Position numbers and translations under genes: made by a program
The notes under the pieces: generated by a model
Seen by the model: the letters and a program-made list of their open reading frames with translations, nothing else
What the model was told of the DNA's origin: nothing
Databases searched by the model: none
Part shown: positions 27,093 through 38,287 of the stretch, piece by piece
Layout of the letters: the number at the start of each line of letters is the position of its first letter
Position numbering within the stretch: position 1 is the stretch's first letter
Assembly: GCA_903882875.1 (NCBI GenBank)
Contig: CAIRYQ010000010.1
Coordinates: 1 to 64,000, forward strand
Length of the DNA: 64,000 nt
DNA from: an uncultured Spartobacteria bacterium
Lineage (GTDB): Bacteria; Verrucomicrobiota; Verrucomicrobiia; Chthoniobacterales; Chthoniobacteraceae
Direction of reading: 5' to 3'

Positions 27093-28793
27093 TCATTCGG
27101 GCTTCGCGAGAGGCACGGTCACGGAAATGCTCGTGCCTTTGCCGACTTCGCTTGTTCGTTCGAGCGTGCCGCCGATGCCGCTGATGCGCTGCATCATATT
27201 GCCTGTGCCATCGCCTGCGGCGGAAGGATCCGCGATGCCGCGTCCATTATCTTCGACGCGGATGTTGAGCCGATGATCGTGGATGCGGATGAGCAACCAT
27301 GCCTCGGTCGCGTGCGCATGTTTCACGATGTTGTGCAGCGCTTCTTTGACGGTGAGGAAAAGGTGGTGGCGCTGCGCGGAGGACAGAGCCGCATCGGGCA
27401 AAGCGGCGGGGATGTCGAGCCGACACGGAATCCCCGCCGCATTCAGGTAGTTCTGCGCGTAGTTGCTGAGGAAAGGCACGAAGCCCTTGAGCGAATCGTT
27501 CGCGGGATTCACGGCCCAGACCATCTCGTCCACCTGGCGCGTGAGATTCTGGGCAAGATCGAAAATTTGATCAAAGTGACACTTGGCCTTCACCGCGTCG
27601 CCCGCATCCGCCTGTGCGAGATCGCTGAGCAGTGCGAGGTGGGTGAGGTCGGCCCCGAGGTTGTCGTGCAAATCGCGCGCGATGCGGCTTCGCTCATGCT
27701 CGACGGCACGTTCGCGCTCCAGTGCATCGAGGCGGCGCTGCATGCGATTGCGTGTGATTTGGCGGACGATGAGCGAGATCGCCGCGGCAGCCAAGGCGGC
27801 GATGACGAAGGCAAAGAGCTTCGTTTCATAAAACGGCGGCACGACGATGATCCGCGTGATGCTCTCCGCGCCGACGGCTTTTCCCTCGATGGTGTGCGCC
27901 TGCAATTTCATTCGGTAGTCGCCCACCGGCAGATACGGATACGAGATGCGCGAGCTGCCGCCCCAGCCGATGGAATACGCTTCCTTCCACTCGATGACGA
28001 TGCGGCTGAATGAACTGAGCGCGGGATGCTGCAAACTCGTCGTGAGCCAGCCGCCAAACGCATCCGGTCGGTCGTCGCGCATGATGATCATCGGCGGCCT
28101 GCCCTCACGAGGAGCGATCTGTGCGATGCTCAGACTCGTGCCGTGCCGCGCCCATCCTGCTGGCGTGCCGGCGCTGGTTTGCATGAGCGATCCCTCGGCA
28201 GGGACGAGCGAGACGCGCTGGCTCGTCTGCTGTGCATCGCGGGGAATCAGTGTGATGCTGAGGTCGGCGATGGCATACACGCCCATCGTTTGCTGTGGAC
28301 CGGCGCTGCTCATCCAAATCTGCAAGCGCTCGGCTCCGGCAGGAATTTCCAGCGATTCCCTGCGCGCGGTGAAGCGCGAGGTCTGCACGTCGCCAGTCCA
28401 ACCCGAAGACTCGCCGTGAGCATCGAATTCCTCGCCAGAGATGGTGTTGTCCTTCGCATCATTGAAACGCACGGTGAAGCGCATCACGCCGATGGGATCG
28501 CGCCGATCACGATCCGCGCCTTCGAGCTGATAACGATAACGCAGCGGCTGTGTCGCGGGCGCAGACTGCTCGCTGAAGTCAATGTCGAGCATCCGCGTGT
28601 GCGCACGCACTTCGACGGCGGTTTTTTTGTCGTCAGGGACCGGCAAACGAATGCCGTCGGCCTCGATTTTCGAGATGGTGAATGGCTCGGCCGCTTGCGT
28701 GAATGAAAGCGCCATGAGAAGCGATACGCCGAGCAAACCCCGCCAGTGATGCTGGCGCTGAATGGTTTCGTGTTGGCTGCGATGTCGGGACAT
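27093..28793 (-). CDS. NarX/LiaS-type sensor histidine kinase with periplasmic sensor
   Basis: A 566-residue membrane kinase. The ATG at 28793 is chosen because it gives a signal/anchor segment (GLLGVSLLMALSFTQAAE) and clears the upstream cytochrome gene. The periplasmic part contains beta-rich sensor modules ending in a Y_Y_Y-type domain, then a membrane helix (LFAFVIAALAAAAISLIV). The HisKA_3 dimerisation motif is RSRIARDLHDNLGADL with the phospho-accepting His. The ATPase domain has EALHNIVKHA (N box) and VEDNGRGI (G1). It sits directly downstream of a DUF1501/PSD1 pair on the same strand, suggesting it regulates, or is co-regulated with, those genes. Confidence 0.9.
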   Translation of the reverse strand: MSRHRSQHETIQRQHHWRGLLGVSLLMALSFTQAAEPFTISKIEADGIRLPVPDDKKTAVEVRAHTRMLDIDFSEQSAPATQPLRYRYQLEGADRDRRDPIGVMRFTVRFNDAKDNTISGEEFDAHGESSGWTGDVQTSRFTARRESLEIPAGAERLQIWMSSAGPQQTMGVYAIADLSITLIPRDAQQTSQRVSLVPAEGSLMQTSAGTPAGWARHGTSLSIAQIAPREGRPPMIIMRDDRPDAFGGWLTTSLQHPALSSFSRIVIEWKEAYSIGWGGSSRISYPYLPVGDYRMKLQAHTIEGKAVGAESITRIIVVPPFYETKLFAFVIAALAAAAISLIVRQITRNRMQRRLDALERERAVEHERSRIARDLHDNLGADLTHLALLSDLAQADAGDAVKAKCHFDQIFDLAQNLTRQVDEMVWAVNPANDSLKGFVPFLSNYAQNYLNAAGIPCRLDIPAALPDAALSSAQRHHLFLTVKEALHNIVKHAHATEAWLLIRIHDHRLNIRVEDNGRGIADPSAAGDGTGNMMQRISGIGGTLERTSEVGKGTSISVTVPLAKPE

Positions 28794-28822
28794 GGATGCT
28801 GCGACCGTGCGCCGCGCAGGAG

Positions 28823-31800
28823 TTAATTCAAATACGTCGCCTCGTTGCAGAACAACAAAGCCTGCACGAGCGTCTCCCAAGGTGTCAGCGCGGTGCGTTC
28901 GACGAGCGTGCCTTCGTTGAGCACGGCGGCTTTGGCGGCGATGTCGCTGGCGTGTTTTTCTTTGTCGAGGAGTTCTTTGGCGCGTTGCTCGGCTTTGTCG
29001 AGGAGGGCGCGCTGTTGTTTTTCGAAGTCGGATTGCCGAGCGGTTTCAAGTTGGAGGAATTTGGTGGCCTTGGCGAGTTCGAGCGCATTCGGGGTGCGCT
29101 GGAAGACGACTTGGTAGATGGCGCGGACAACGTCGTCGTTGCGACGTGTGGCGAGCGCGGCTCTCACTTCATCGCGCGCCACGATGCGGCGCACGATGTC
29201 GATCGTGAAGGGGCTGTTCATCAAGAAGAGCGATTGCTGCGGGACGATGGTCGAAGTGCGACGCGTGTTCGGCTCGGTGGGATTGGCAAAGTCGAACTGC
29301 GTGAGCAACTCGGGCACGTTCGCGCGGTCGATGTAGCCGTAGATGCTGCGGCGGTGTGAATACGGCTCGCTCACGAGATTCACGGGCGGACCGTAGCGGG
29401 ATGCGTCGAGCGCGCCGGCCATCGTGAGCATCGAGTCGCGGAAGGCCTCGAAGTCGAGGCGGCGGATGTTCGCGCGCCAGAGGAGGAAGTTGCCGGGGTC
29501 GAGCTTCTGATACTCGGCGAGGTGCGGAGTGAGCGCGCTCTGCTGATACGCGGCGGAGAGCATGATGAGCTTGTGCAGCGGCTTCATCGTCCACGCGGGT
29601 TTGCCGGGCATGTCCTGCATGAACCACCACGCGAGGTAGTCGAGCAGTTCGGGGTGCGAGGGCGTGCCGGCGCGGCTGCCGAGGTCGTCGGGCGTGCGGA
29701 TGAGTCCTTCGCCGAAGAGCTGCATCCACGCGCGATTCACGGCGACGCGCGCGGTGAGCGGGTTGCTTTTGCTCGCGATGGTCTGCGCGAGTTCGAGGCG
29801 TCCGCTGCCGTGCGTGAAGGGCTTTGCGCCGCCGGGGCTGAAGGCTTCGAGGTAGCGGCGCGGCACGAGGCGTTTCGCGGCGGGGTCGCTGCTGAGCGGT
29901 CTGTTGCCGCGCGGATAAATCGGCGAGTCCATCGGCTGCGGCAAATCCTCCACGACCATCCCGCGCATCGGTCGCGCGGGGTTCGTGAGCTTGAACATGT
30001 TGATGCCGTTCACGCGGCCCACGGTTTCGAGTTCGCTGCCGCGCGCGTCGTGGCCGCGGCATTCTTCGAGGAGTTTCAGCTCGATGGAGTCGCCCGGCTC
30101 GCAATGCGTGTTGCCGCGCATCGGCAGCTCCGGCGCGATGAGCCGATACGGATACACGGCGAGTTCCATCAGCGGCAGGTCGCGATGGCCGACGACCTTT
30201 TCGCGCAGCTCCCAAATCTTCGTCGTCATGCCGCCGCCGGTTTTGATTTCGGCCACGAAGTCCTCGCACTTCGGGCCAACGGGCCTGCCCGCGATGGACG
30301 CGACCGTTTCCTGCCAGAAGCGCGCGAACAACTCCGCCGTGCCCTCGACATCCGCGGGCAGCGTTTTCTGCTTCTTGAAAAAGTCGAGCACCACCGGGTT
30401 GTAGCCCTTGCGTTTGCCGGACACGATTTCGTCGAAGTATTTGCGATTGCCCGCGGCACTGCTCTCCGCGAGCGCGACGAACGGGCCGAAGATGGGATCG
30501 CGTCCGTTGAATTTGAAATTCGGCGCAAACTCGCCGCGCAGCCAATACGTGTCGTCGCCCGCGAGCCCGAGCTTCACCTTCAGCGCTTCGAGCGCCTTGC
30601 GGTCGGCGTCGGACTCGAACTTTTTGGATGTCGCGATGGCCCACTGAAAATACTTCGAGGCGTTCGCACGCATCCGCGCGTTCTCGCGTTTCGCGATGTG
30701 CAGATACGCGGCCCACGCGTGGTCCTGCAGCTCGCGGAGTTTGCCCTCGTAGGTCTGAAACTCGCGCGACGCTGTGTTGCCGCCCCAGATGACCGGCCCC
30801 TCGGTCGGTTGCGTGGTGCTGCGGAAGACGCCGTGCAGCGCGTAGTAGTCGGCCTGCGTGACGGGATCGAATTTGTGATCGTGGCAGCGCGCGCACGCGA
30901 GCGTGAGCCCGAGCAAACCACGTCCGACGCTGTCAATGCGCTCGTTGATGATCTCGTCGGGATTCGACGACGACTGGCCGATGGTGATGAATGCGAGCGC
31001 GGCCCAGTTCATGTCCGGCTTGCTCGCGATTTGATCCGCTGCGAGCTGATGCAGGATGAACTGGTCATACGGCATGTCGTCGTTGAGCACCTTGATGAGC
31101 CAGTCTCGGTAGCCCCACGCATACGGGAAGCGCTGGTCGAAGCCGCGCTCCGGCACGCCGCCCGTGTCCGAGTAACGCGCCGTGTCCATCCAATGCCGCG
31201 CCCATCGCTCACCGTAGTGCGGATTTTTCAGCAGCTCGTCCACGACCTTCTCGAAGGCTTTAGGCGAAGTCTCTGCAACGAATGCACGAATCTGCTCCGG
31301 CGACGGCGGCAGCCCGATGAGATCGAAATACGCGCGGCGCAGCAGCGCCTCCTTTTTCCTGCGCACCTCGTCGGGCGTGCCCGTCTCCGGCTGCGCGGCG
31401 GGCTGCATGTTCTTCGCCTCCAGCTTCGCGAGCACGAAAGGATCAATCACACTCTTCACCCACGATCGGTCCTTCACCGCCGGCATCGGAGGCGCGGCCG
31501 TGATGGGCTTGAACGACCAGTGATCCAACACCGGCCGCACCGCGCTCATGTTCTTCTCACGCGGGTCCGGCGCGCCCATCGAAATCCATTGCTTGAGCGC
31601 CACGATCTGCTCCGCACTGAGATGTTTCTTCGGCGGCATCTGCGTGTCGCCGCGCCACTCGACTGCCGCGATCATCGGGCTGTCAGTCGGATTGCCCGGT
31701 TTCAGAATCGCGCCGTTCTCGCCCCCGCGCCGCATGTCCTCGCGATTGTCCATGCTCAGCCCGCCCTTCGTCTTCCCCTTCGCGGCGGAATGGCATTCGA

Positions 31801-31939
31801 GGCAATGCTCCGCGAGCAGCGGGCGGATTTTGCTTTCAAAGAAGGCGAGCTGGCCCGCAGTGGGCTTGGCTTCGTCAGCGCGCGCGAACGACGCGAACAC
31901 CAGCGTGGCAATCAACGAGACGAATGGAATAGGCTTCAT
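28823..31939 (-). CDS. PSD1 cytochrome (PSCyt1-DUF1549-DUF1553)
   Basis: A 1038-residue exported protein. Signal peptide, then a PSCyt1 haem domain with CLECH (residues 46-50) and the following NREDMRRGG and MPPKKHLS elements. DUF1549 covers about residues 160-380 (FDLIGLPPSPEQI, RHWMDTARYSDTGG), and a second haem-like motif CARCHDHKFDPVT is present. DUF1553 fills the C-terminal ~300 residues (LTARVAVNRAWMQLFGEGLI, RAWMQ to LDALLSAAYQQ-like segments). The family occurs mainly in PVC bacteria, paired with DUF1501 proteins; the DUF1501 partner is immediately upstream here. Function unknown; periplasmic electron transfer or polysaccharide utilisation is inferred. Confidence 0.92.
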   Translation of the reverse strand: MKPIPFVSLIATLVFASFARADEAKPTAGQLAFFESKIRPLLAEHCLECHSAAKGKTKGGLSMDNREDMRRGGENGAILKPGNPTDSPMIAAVEWRGDTQMPPKKHLSAEQIVALKQWISMGAPDPREKNMSAVRPVLDHWSFKPITAAPPMPAVKDRSWVKSVIDPFVLAKLEAKNMQPAAQPETGTPDEVRRKKEALLRRAYFDLIGLPPSPEQIRAFVAETSPKAFEKVVDELLKNPHYGERWARHWMDTARYSDTGGVPERGFDQRFPYAWGYRDWLIKVLNDDMPYDQFILHQLAADQIASKPDMNWAALAFITIGQSSSNPDEIINERIDSVGRGLLGLTLACARCHDHKFDPVTQADYYALHGVFRSTTQPTEGPVIWGGNTASREFQTYEGKLRELQDHAWAAYLHIAKRENARMRANASKYFQWAIATSKKFESDADRKALEALKVKLGLAGDDTYWLRGEFAPNFKFNGRDPIFGPFVALAESSAAGNRKYFDEIVSGKRKGYNPVVLDFFKKQKTLPADVEGTAELFARFWQETVASIAGRPVGPKCEDFVAEIKTGGGMTTKIWELREKVVGHRDLPLMELAVYPYRLIAPELPMRGNTHCEPGDSIELKLLEECRGHDARGSELETVGRVNGINMFKLTNPARPMRGMVVEDLPQPMDSPIYPRGNRPLSSDPAAKRLVPRRYLEAFSPGGAKPFTHGSGRLELAQTIASKSNPLTARVAVNRAWMQLFGEGLIRTPDDLGSRAGTPSHPELLDYLAWWFMQDMPGKPAWTMKPLHKLIMLSAAYQQSALTPHLAEYQKLDPGNFLLWRANIRRLDFEAFRDSMLTMAGALDASRYGPPVNLVSEPYSHRRSIYGYIDRANVPELLTQFDFANPTEPNTRRTSTIVPQQSLFLMNSPFTIDIVRRIVARDEVRAALATRRNDDVVRAIYQVVFQRTPNALELAKATKFLQLETARQSDFEKQQRALLDKAEQRAKELLDKEKHASDIAAKAAVLNEGTLVERTALTPWETLVQALLFCNEATYLN

Positions 31940-31948
31940 GGCGACAGT

Positions 31949-33379
<1,431 letters not shown>

Positions 33380-33411
33380 AGCGCGATGGCGGGGTGAAGT
33401 GCTGAAGTGCT

Positions 33412-33928
33412 TCAAACTTGTGGCAATGGACGGGAGCGACCGAGTTGGCGGTGCAAATGCAGCGTGGTCATGATCGCCAGGGGGAATGAACACGAGCCCC
33501 AATACCGACAGGGTGCTGTAGAGTGCATAGTCTCTGCCGGTCTTGAGTGGCTCGAAAACGTAGCCTGGCGGTTCGTCGATCTGCATCACGAAGCGGTAGT
33601 GCGTGCCGGTCAGTTTCATCACCCCCCAGTGGAGCCACGATGCCACAACTCCGAACAGGCCAGCCCCCAGCGGCAATGACAGCAATCCCAAGCAAACCGC
33701 CACCCAGCGGCGACTCGAAGCTAGTCCAGGCGCAAGCGCCATCGACACCAACACGCCAGTGATGGCACCTGCAATGACCACCGTCGCCGCCTCGCCGGGG
33801 CTCGACATCAGCTTACTGAAAAGGCCTGGAGCCATCGACCACACGGCACCATAGGCCGCTCCCCACAGCAAAGCGATCCTGAGACGATAATGGCTCGAAG
33901 GCGTGGTTTGATTGTCGGCGTGAGTCAT
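33412..33928 (-). pseudogene. Small integral-membrane protein, one-base frameshift
   Basis: A protein with about four hydrophobic helices (LLWGAAYGAVWSM, VVIAGAITGVLVSMAL, VAVCLGLLSLPLGAGLFGVV, TLSVLGLVFIP). At the run of five G (33480-33484, CCCCC in coding sense) the frame passes into non-natural sequence and continues into the DUF1501 gene. Removing one C restores PLAIMTTLHLHRQLGRSRPL followed by a stop at 33412-33414, a normal end for such a protein and clear of the DUF1501 start at 33379. So it was, or is, a separate gene of about 171 codons. The extra base may be a real mutation, phase variation in a short homopolymer, or a sequencing error. Confidence 0.72.
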
Positions 33929-33972
33929 GGATCGCTGTTGAATGGCGTGAAGGTAGAGAACGCAGCGGATGC

Positions 33973-34002
33973 CCGCATGTCGGTAGTTCTACCGACATGC
34001 GG
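33973..34002. promoter_or_regulatory. 30-bp perfect palindrome between divergent genes
   Basis: Two 14-base arms (33973-33986 and 33989-34002) that are exact reverse complements, separated by TT. The core reads CGGTAG TT CTACCG. It lies in the 108-bp gap between a minus-strand gene (start 33928) and a plus-strand gene (start 34037). No T-tract follows, so a terminator is less likely than a dimeric-regulator operator acting on both promoters, though an RNA stem-loop is possible. Confidence 0.6.
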
Positions 34003-34036
34003 CGGACTGCCGGGCTGACTATAGTTGCGGCTCAAA

Positions 34037-37000
34037 ATGAAAACTCCCATTCGCGTTCTGATGTCCGCCGCCACGTCGCTATTCGCTGCGATCTCGACGC
34101 TTGCCGCGCAAAATCCCGCGCCGTTGCCGCCGGCGGTCGTTGAGAAGCAGCCGAATCCGGTGAATGGTGAGCGGCCTTGGGTGGCGCTGCCGGAGTCTGA
34201 GGTCGCGAAGATTCGCGCGGCGCTGCCGGAGAGGGCGCAGGTCGCGCCCGCGAGGCCGCGGAAGCTGCTCGTGTTTTATCGCACGGATAATTACCCGCAC
34301 GCCTCGATTCCGCATTGGAACAAGTGCATCGATTTGCTCGGGGAGAAGACAGGCGCGTTTGCGGTCACGCTTTCGCAGAGCTACGCGGACCTCACGCCGG
34401 AGAACCTGAAGCAATACGACGCAATTTTTTTCAACAACACCTGCCGCATGAGCACGCCCGCGCCGGTGAAGGCTGCGCTGCTGGATTTCATCGCGAGTGG
34501 CAAGGGCTTCGCGGGCAATCATGGCGCGGGCGACAACTGGCACGACTGGCCGGAGGGAAAGGATCTCATCGGCGCGGAATTCGTCACGCATCCGTATGGG
34601 CGCATCCAGATCAAAGTGGACGACGCGGCGAGCCCGCTCACCGCGGCGTTCGGCGGGCGCGCGTTTGCGTATCAGGATGAAATCTACGCGTTCAAGGAGC
34701 CCTACAGCCGCGACAAGCTGCGCGTGCTGCTGAGCATTGATTATCCGAATTCGCCCGAGGTCGCGAAGGCCGAGCAGACGATGCTCAAGCGCGCCGCGGA
34801 GCCGAACGCGCGGCAGTTCGACAAGGACTCGCTCGCCGCCGTGCGCGCGGACAAGGACTACGCGCTCGCGTGGATTCGGCCGTGGGGAAAAGGGCGCCTC
34901 TTCTACTGCGCATTCGGTCATCGCGCGGAGGTGACGTTCGATCCAGCGATGGTGAAATTCTACCTCGCGGGCATCCAGTATGCGCTCGGTGATTTGAAGG
35001 CGGATGACGCGCCGTCCGGCCCCGCGCCCGCGCCCGCGCCTGCTGCGCCGTTGAAAACAGGAGCGGCGCCTGTGCAAAACCCTGCGGAGTCCGAGCAGGC
35101 GAAAATCGTTTTGCAGCACGTGCGCTTCGACTCGGCGTTCGAGTTCACGACGTTCGCCGCGCCGCCGATGGTGAATTCGCCGGTGTTCGTCTCCGCCGCG
35201 CCGGACGGCACGCTGTTCGTGTCGAGCGATGCGAATGGCAGCGTGGGCACGACGCGCGGCGTCGGACGCATCGTGCGCCTCCGCGACACGCACGGTGACG
35301 GCATCGCGGATGCCGCGAACGATTTTGCAAAAGTGGACGCTCCGCGCGGGCTCGTCGCGCATGGAAACACGGTCTTCGTGCTGCATCCGCCGCACATCAG
35401 CGCGTTCATTGACAAGGACGGCGACGGCGTCGCGGACGAGGAGCGCGTCATCGTGAAAAACGTCGGCTGGGGCTACGCGGACCGCCGCGCGGACCACGCG
35501 TCGAACGGTCTGGAGCTGGGCGTGGACGGCTGGCTCTACGCGGCGATTGGCGATTTCGGTTTCATGAAGGCCGAGGGCACGGACGGGCGCACGTTGCAAC
35601 TCCGCGGCGGTGGCGTGGTGCGCGTGCGGCCCGACGGCACGGGCCTCGAACTTTACAGCGCCGGCACGCGCAACATCCTCGAGGCCGCCATCAGCCCCTT
35701 GCTCGACGGCTTCGCGCGCGACAACACGAACGACGGCGACGGCTGGGACACGCGATTCCATCATTTCAGCGGACTCGAGGACCACGGCTATCCGCGCCTT
35801 TACAAAAACTTCGCTGACGAGGCGGTGAAGCCGCTCGCCGATTACGGTGGCGGCTCGGGCTGTGGCGCGGCGTGGGTCTCTGAGCCGGGCTGGCCCGACG
35901 CGTGGAATCACCGCCCGTTCACCGTGGACTGGGGCACGCAGTATGTCGCCGCGCATCCGGTGCGTGCGCACGGCGCGACATTTGTGGAGACGGAAAAGCC
36001 GCGCAACCTCGCGATGCTCAAGCCCGAGCTGAAGCCGAACGAAATCCGCGTGAATGCCTTTCGCCCGACCGACGTGGACGTGGACGCCCGCGGCTACCTC
36101 TACCTCGCGAGCTGGGTGAACGGCGGCTTCGGCGCGAGCGACAAGTGCGGCGTGATTTTCCGGATGCACCCGAAGGGCCACACGCCCGCGAAGCTGCCAG
36201 ACTTCGCGAAGGCGACGACTGTCGAACTTGCGAATCTGATGCTCTCGCCGAGCCATCGCACGCGACTCGAAGCGCAGCGCGTCCTGCTGCTTCGCGGCGC
36301 GGATGACGCGGCGTTGCGCGCGATGGAAAAAATCGCTGCCGACAAAACGGCCCTGCTCGAATCACGCGTCGCCGCGCTCTTCACGCTGCGGCAGGCGAGC
36401 GGGGAAAAGGCGTTCGCATTCCTCACGCGGCTCGCGTCGGATTCGTCCATTGCCGCGTGGGCCATCCGCGCGCTCGCCGACGACGAGCGTCTGGCCGCGC
36501 GCGTTCCTGCCGAGCCAATTCTCGCGGGCCTGAAATCCGCCGACGCACGCACGCGCCGCGAGTCGGTCTTCGCCATCACGCGACTCGGCCAGCCGAAGCT
36601 CGCGGCATTCATCACGCCGCTGCTCGATGACTCCGACGAAGTCGTCGCACACACCGCATTCCGCGCTCTGGCAAAACTCGGTGCCAGCGAGGTCTGCCTC
36701 ACCGTGCTCGACGACAGTTCCGCGTCGCAAGCGAAACGCACGGGAGCACTGCGCGCCCTGCAAACGATGCATGACGCGAAGGTGGTTGACAGGCTCATCG
36801 CGCGCGTCGCGAAAGAAACCGGAGCGCAGCGGCGACGCGATTTGATCTCGGTGCTGTGCCGCCTTTACAACACCGAAGGCGAGTGGGCTGGTGACAGTTG
36901 GGGCACCCGGCCTGACAGTCGTGGCCCCTACTACCAACCCGAGCCGTGGAGCGAGTCGCAGAAAATCGCCGACGCGATTTTGAAAACGATGGCAAAGCTC

Positions 37001-38179
37001 GACAGCGCGGATGCGACGTGGCTCGGAGGCGAACTTGCGCGCAACCGCGCCAACCTCAAGGACGCCACGCGCCAGCTCCTCGCGCGCGCCGAGCAGGACG
37101 CGAGCGTCCTTCCACCGCTCTTCCGCAACCTCGCCGACAGCGACGACGTTCCTGTGGCTGCGGTGCCGCTGCTCATCCGCGCTGCGACGGCGAGGGAGAC
37201 CGACCCGAAGCTGCGCACGCACGCGATCATCGCACTCACAAAGACCGACAGCCGCGAGGCGTTCGGCGCCGTCGTCGAGGGCATGACGCAGAACTGCCAC
37301 GACGGAATCCACGCCGCGCGCAAGGCGTTTCATGCGGCGCGCCACCTCGAAAACCACGTTGAGCTTTTCATCACCACCGCAAACTCCGACAAGCCGACGG
37401 CGCGCATCGCAGAGGAGGCCGTGATGCTTCTCGCCAGCCGCGTCTTCGGCGCACCGGAGGCGCGCGCCGCCGCACTCACAGCAATCGAGGAAAACTGGAA
37501 GCAAGGCCCGAAGCGCCAGGCCATGATGATTCTCGCTGCCCGCGAGACGAAAGCCGCACCCGCCGCGCGCCTCATCGAGCCGCTGCTGCGGAGCGAGGAC
37601 AAAAACCTCGCATCACTCGCCGACACGTATTTCAAGACCGCGCAGATTGACCCGAAGAAGGTCACGCAGGTCACGCCGCCCGACCAGCTCGTCGGCGCGA
37701 TGCCGCAGGAGCGCCTGCTCGCGGAGGTCGTGAAAATCAAAGGCGACCCCCGCCGCGGCGAGCAGCTTTTCACACAGCAGGGCTGCGTCGCTTGCCACAC
37801 GACGAAGCCCGAGCAGACGTTGAAAGGTCCCTACCTCGGCACTATCGCCGCGACCTACAAGCGCCGCGAAATCGCCGAGTCCATACTCGAGCCCTCGAAG
37901 TCCATCGCGCAGGGATTTACCACGAACATTTTCACGATGAAGGACGGCGGCGTCCAGGCCGGCTTCGTCGTGCGCGAGGCCGCGAGCACCGTCACCTTCC
38001 GCAATGCCGCTGCGCAGGAATTCACCGTCGCGCGAACCGACATCGCAAAGCGCGAAGTGCAGGACGGCGTCTCGCTCATGCCGCCCGCGCTCGCGGCGAA
38101 TCTGAGCGTTGAGGACTTCGCGTCGCTGCTCCGCTACATCGAGGAGCTGAATGAAAAGAATTCGCCGAAGGCTCCCTGA
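34037..38179 (+). CDS. ThuA / PVC-type haem-binding / HEAT / cytochrome c multidomain protein
   Basis: A 1380-residue exported protein. The ATG at 34037 precedes a signal peptide (AISTLAAQ end); a TTG at 34025 is less likely. Domain order: ThuA-like (trehalose-utilisation fold) at about residues 70-330 (KLLVFYRTDNYPHASIPHW, GNHGAGDNWHDW); a Pro/Ala linker; a PVC-type NHL/sorbosone-dehydrogenase-like beta-propeller at about 360-740 (LFVSSDANGSVG, VDVDARGYLYLASWVNGGFG); HEAT-like helical repeats at about 740-1210; and a C-terminal cytochrome c domain with GCVACH and LEPSKSIAQGF. It is the first gene of a three-gene module with the PSD1 and DUF1501 genes downstream. Probably periplasmic; the reaction is unknown. 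Confidence 0.85.
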   Translation: MKTPIRVLMSAATSLFAAISTLAAQNPAPLPPAVVEKQPNPVNGERPWVALPESEVAKIRAALPERAQVAPARPRKLLVFYRTDNYPHASIPHWNKCIDLLGEKTGAFAVTLSQSYADLTPENLKQYDAIFFNNTCRMSTPAPVKAALLDFIASGKGFAGNHGAGDNWHDWPEGKDLIGAEFVTHPYGRIQIKVDDAASPLTAAFGGRAFAYQDEIYAFKEPYSRDKLRVLLSIDYPNSPEVAKAEQTMLKRAAEPNARQFDKDSLAAVRADKDYALAWIRPWGKGRLFYCAFGHRAEVTFDPAMVKFYLAGIQYALGDLKADDAPSGPAPAPAPAAPLKTGAAPVQNPAESEQAKIVLQHVRFDSAFEFTTFAAPPMVNSPVFVSAAPDGTLFVSSDANGSVGTTRGVGRIVRLRDTHGDGIADAANDFAKVDAPRGLVAHGNTVFVLHPPHISAFIDKDGDGVADEERVIVKNVGWGYADRRADHASNGLELGVDGWLYAAIGDFGFMKAEGTDGRTLQLRGGGVVRVRPDGTGLELYSAGTRNILEAAISPLLDGFARDNTNDGDGWDTRFHHFSGLEDHGYPRLYKNFADEAVKPLADYGGGSGCGAAWVSEPGWPDAWNHRPFTVDWGTQYVAAHPVRAHGATFVETEKPRNLAMLKPELKPNEIRVNAFRPTDVDVDARGYLYLASWVNGGFGASDKCGVIFRMHPKGHTPAKLPDFAKATTVELANLMLSPSHRTRLEAQRVLLLRGADDAALRAMEKIAADKTALLESRVAALFTLRQASGEKAFAFLTRLASDSSIAAWAIRALADDERLAARVPAEPILAGLKSADARTRRESVFAITRLGQPKLAAFITPLLDDSDEVVAHTAFRALAKLGASEVCLTVLDDSSASQAKRTGALRALQTMHDAKVVDRLIARVAKETGAQRRRDLISVLCRLYNTEGEWAGDSWGTRPDSRGPYYQPEPWSESQKIADAILKTMAKLDSADATWLGGELARNRANLKDATRQLLARAEQDASVLPPLFRNLADSDDVPVAAVPLLIRAATARETDPKLRTHAIIALTKTDSREAFGAVVEGMTQNCHDGIHAARKAFHAARHLENHVELFITTANSDKPTARIAEEAVMLLASRVFGAPEARAAALTAIEENWKQGPKRQAMMILAARETKAAPAARLIEPLLRSEDKNLASLADTYFKTAQIDPKKVTQVTPPDQLVGAMPQERLLAEVVKIKGDPRRGEQLFTQQGCVACHTTKPEQTLKGPYLGTIAATYKRREIAESILEPSKSIAQGFTTNIFTMKDGGVQAGFVVREAASTVTFRNAAAQEFTVARTDIAKREVQDGVSLMPPALAANLSVEDFASLLRYIEELNEKNSPKAP

Positions 38180-38287
38180 AACGAGGGCCGATCATCACGC
38201 ATCATTCACCGCATGAATTCTCGCTGGCGACGGTTCTTCATCCACGCCAGCCGCCGGACTATCGAATCACCCACTTCTAAATCCATC

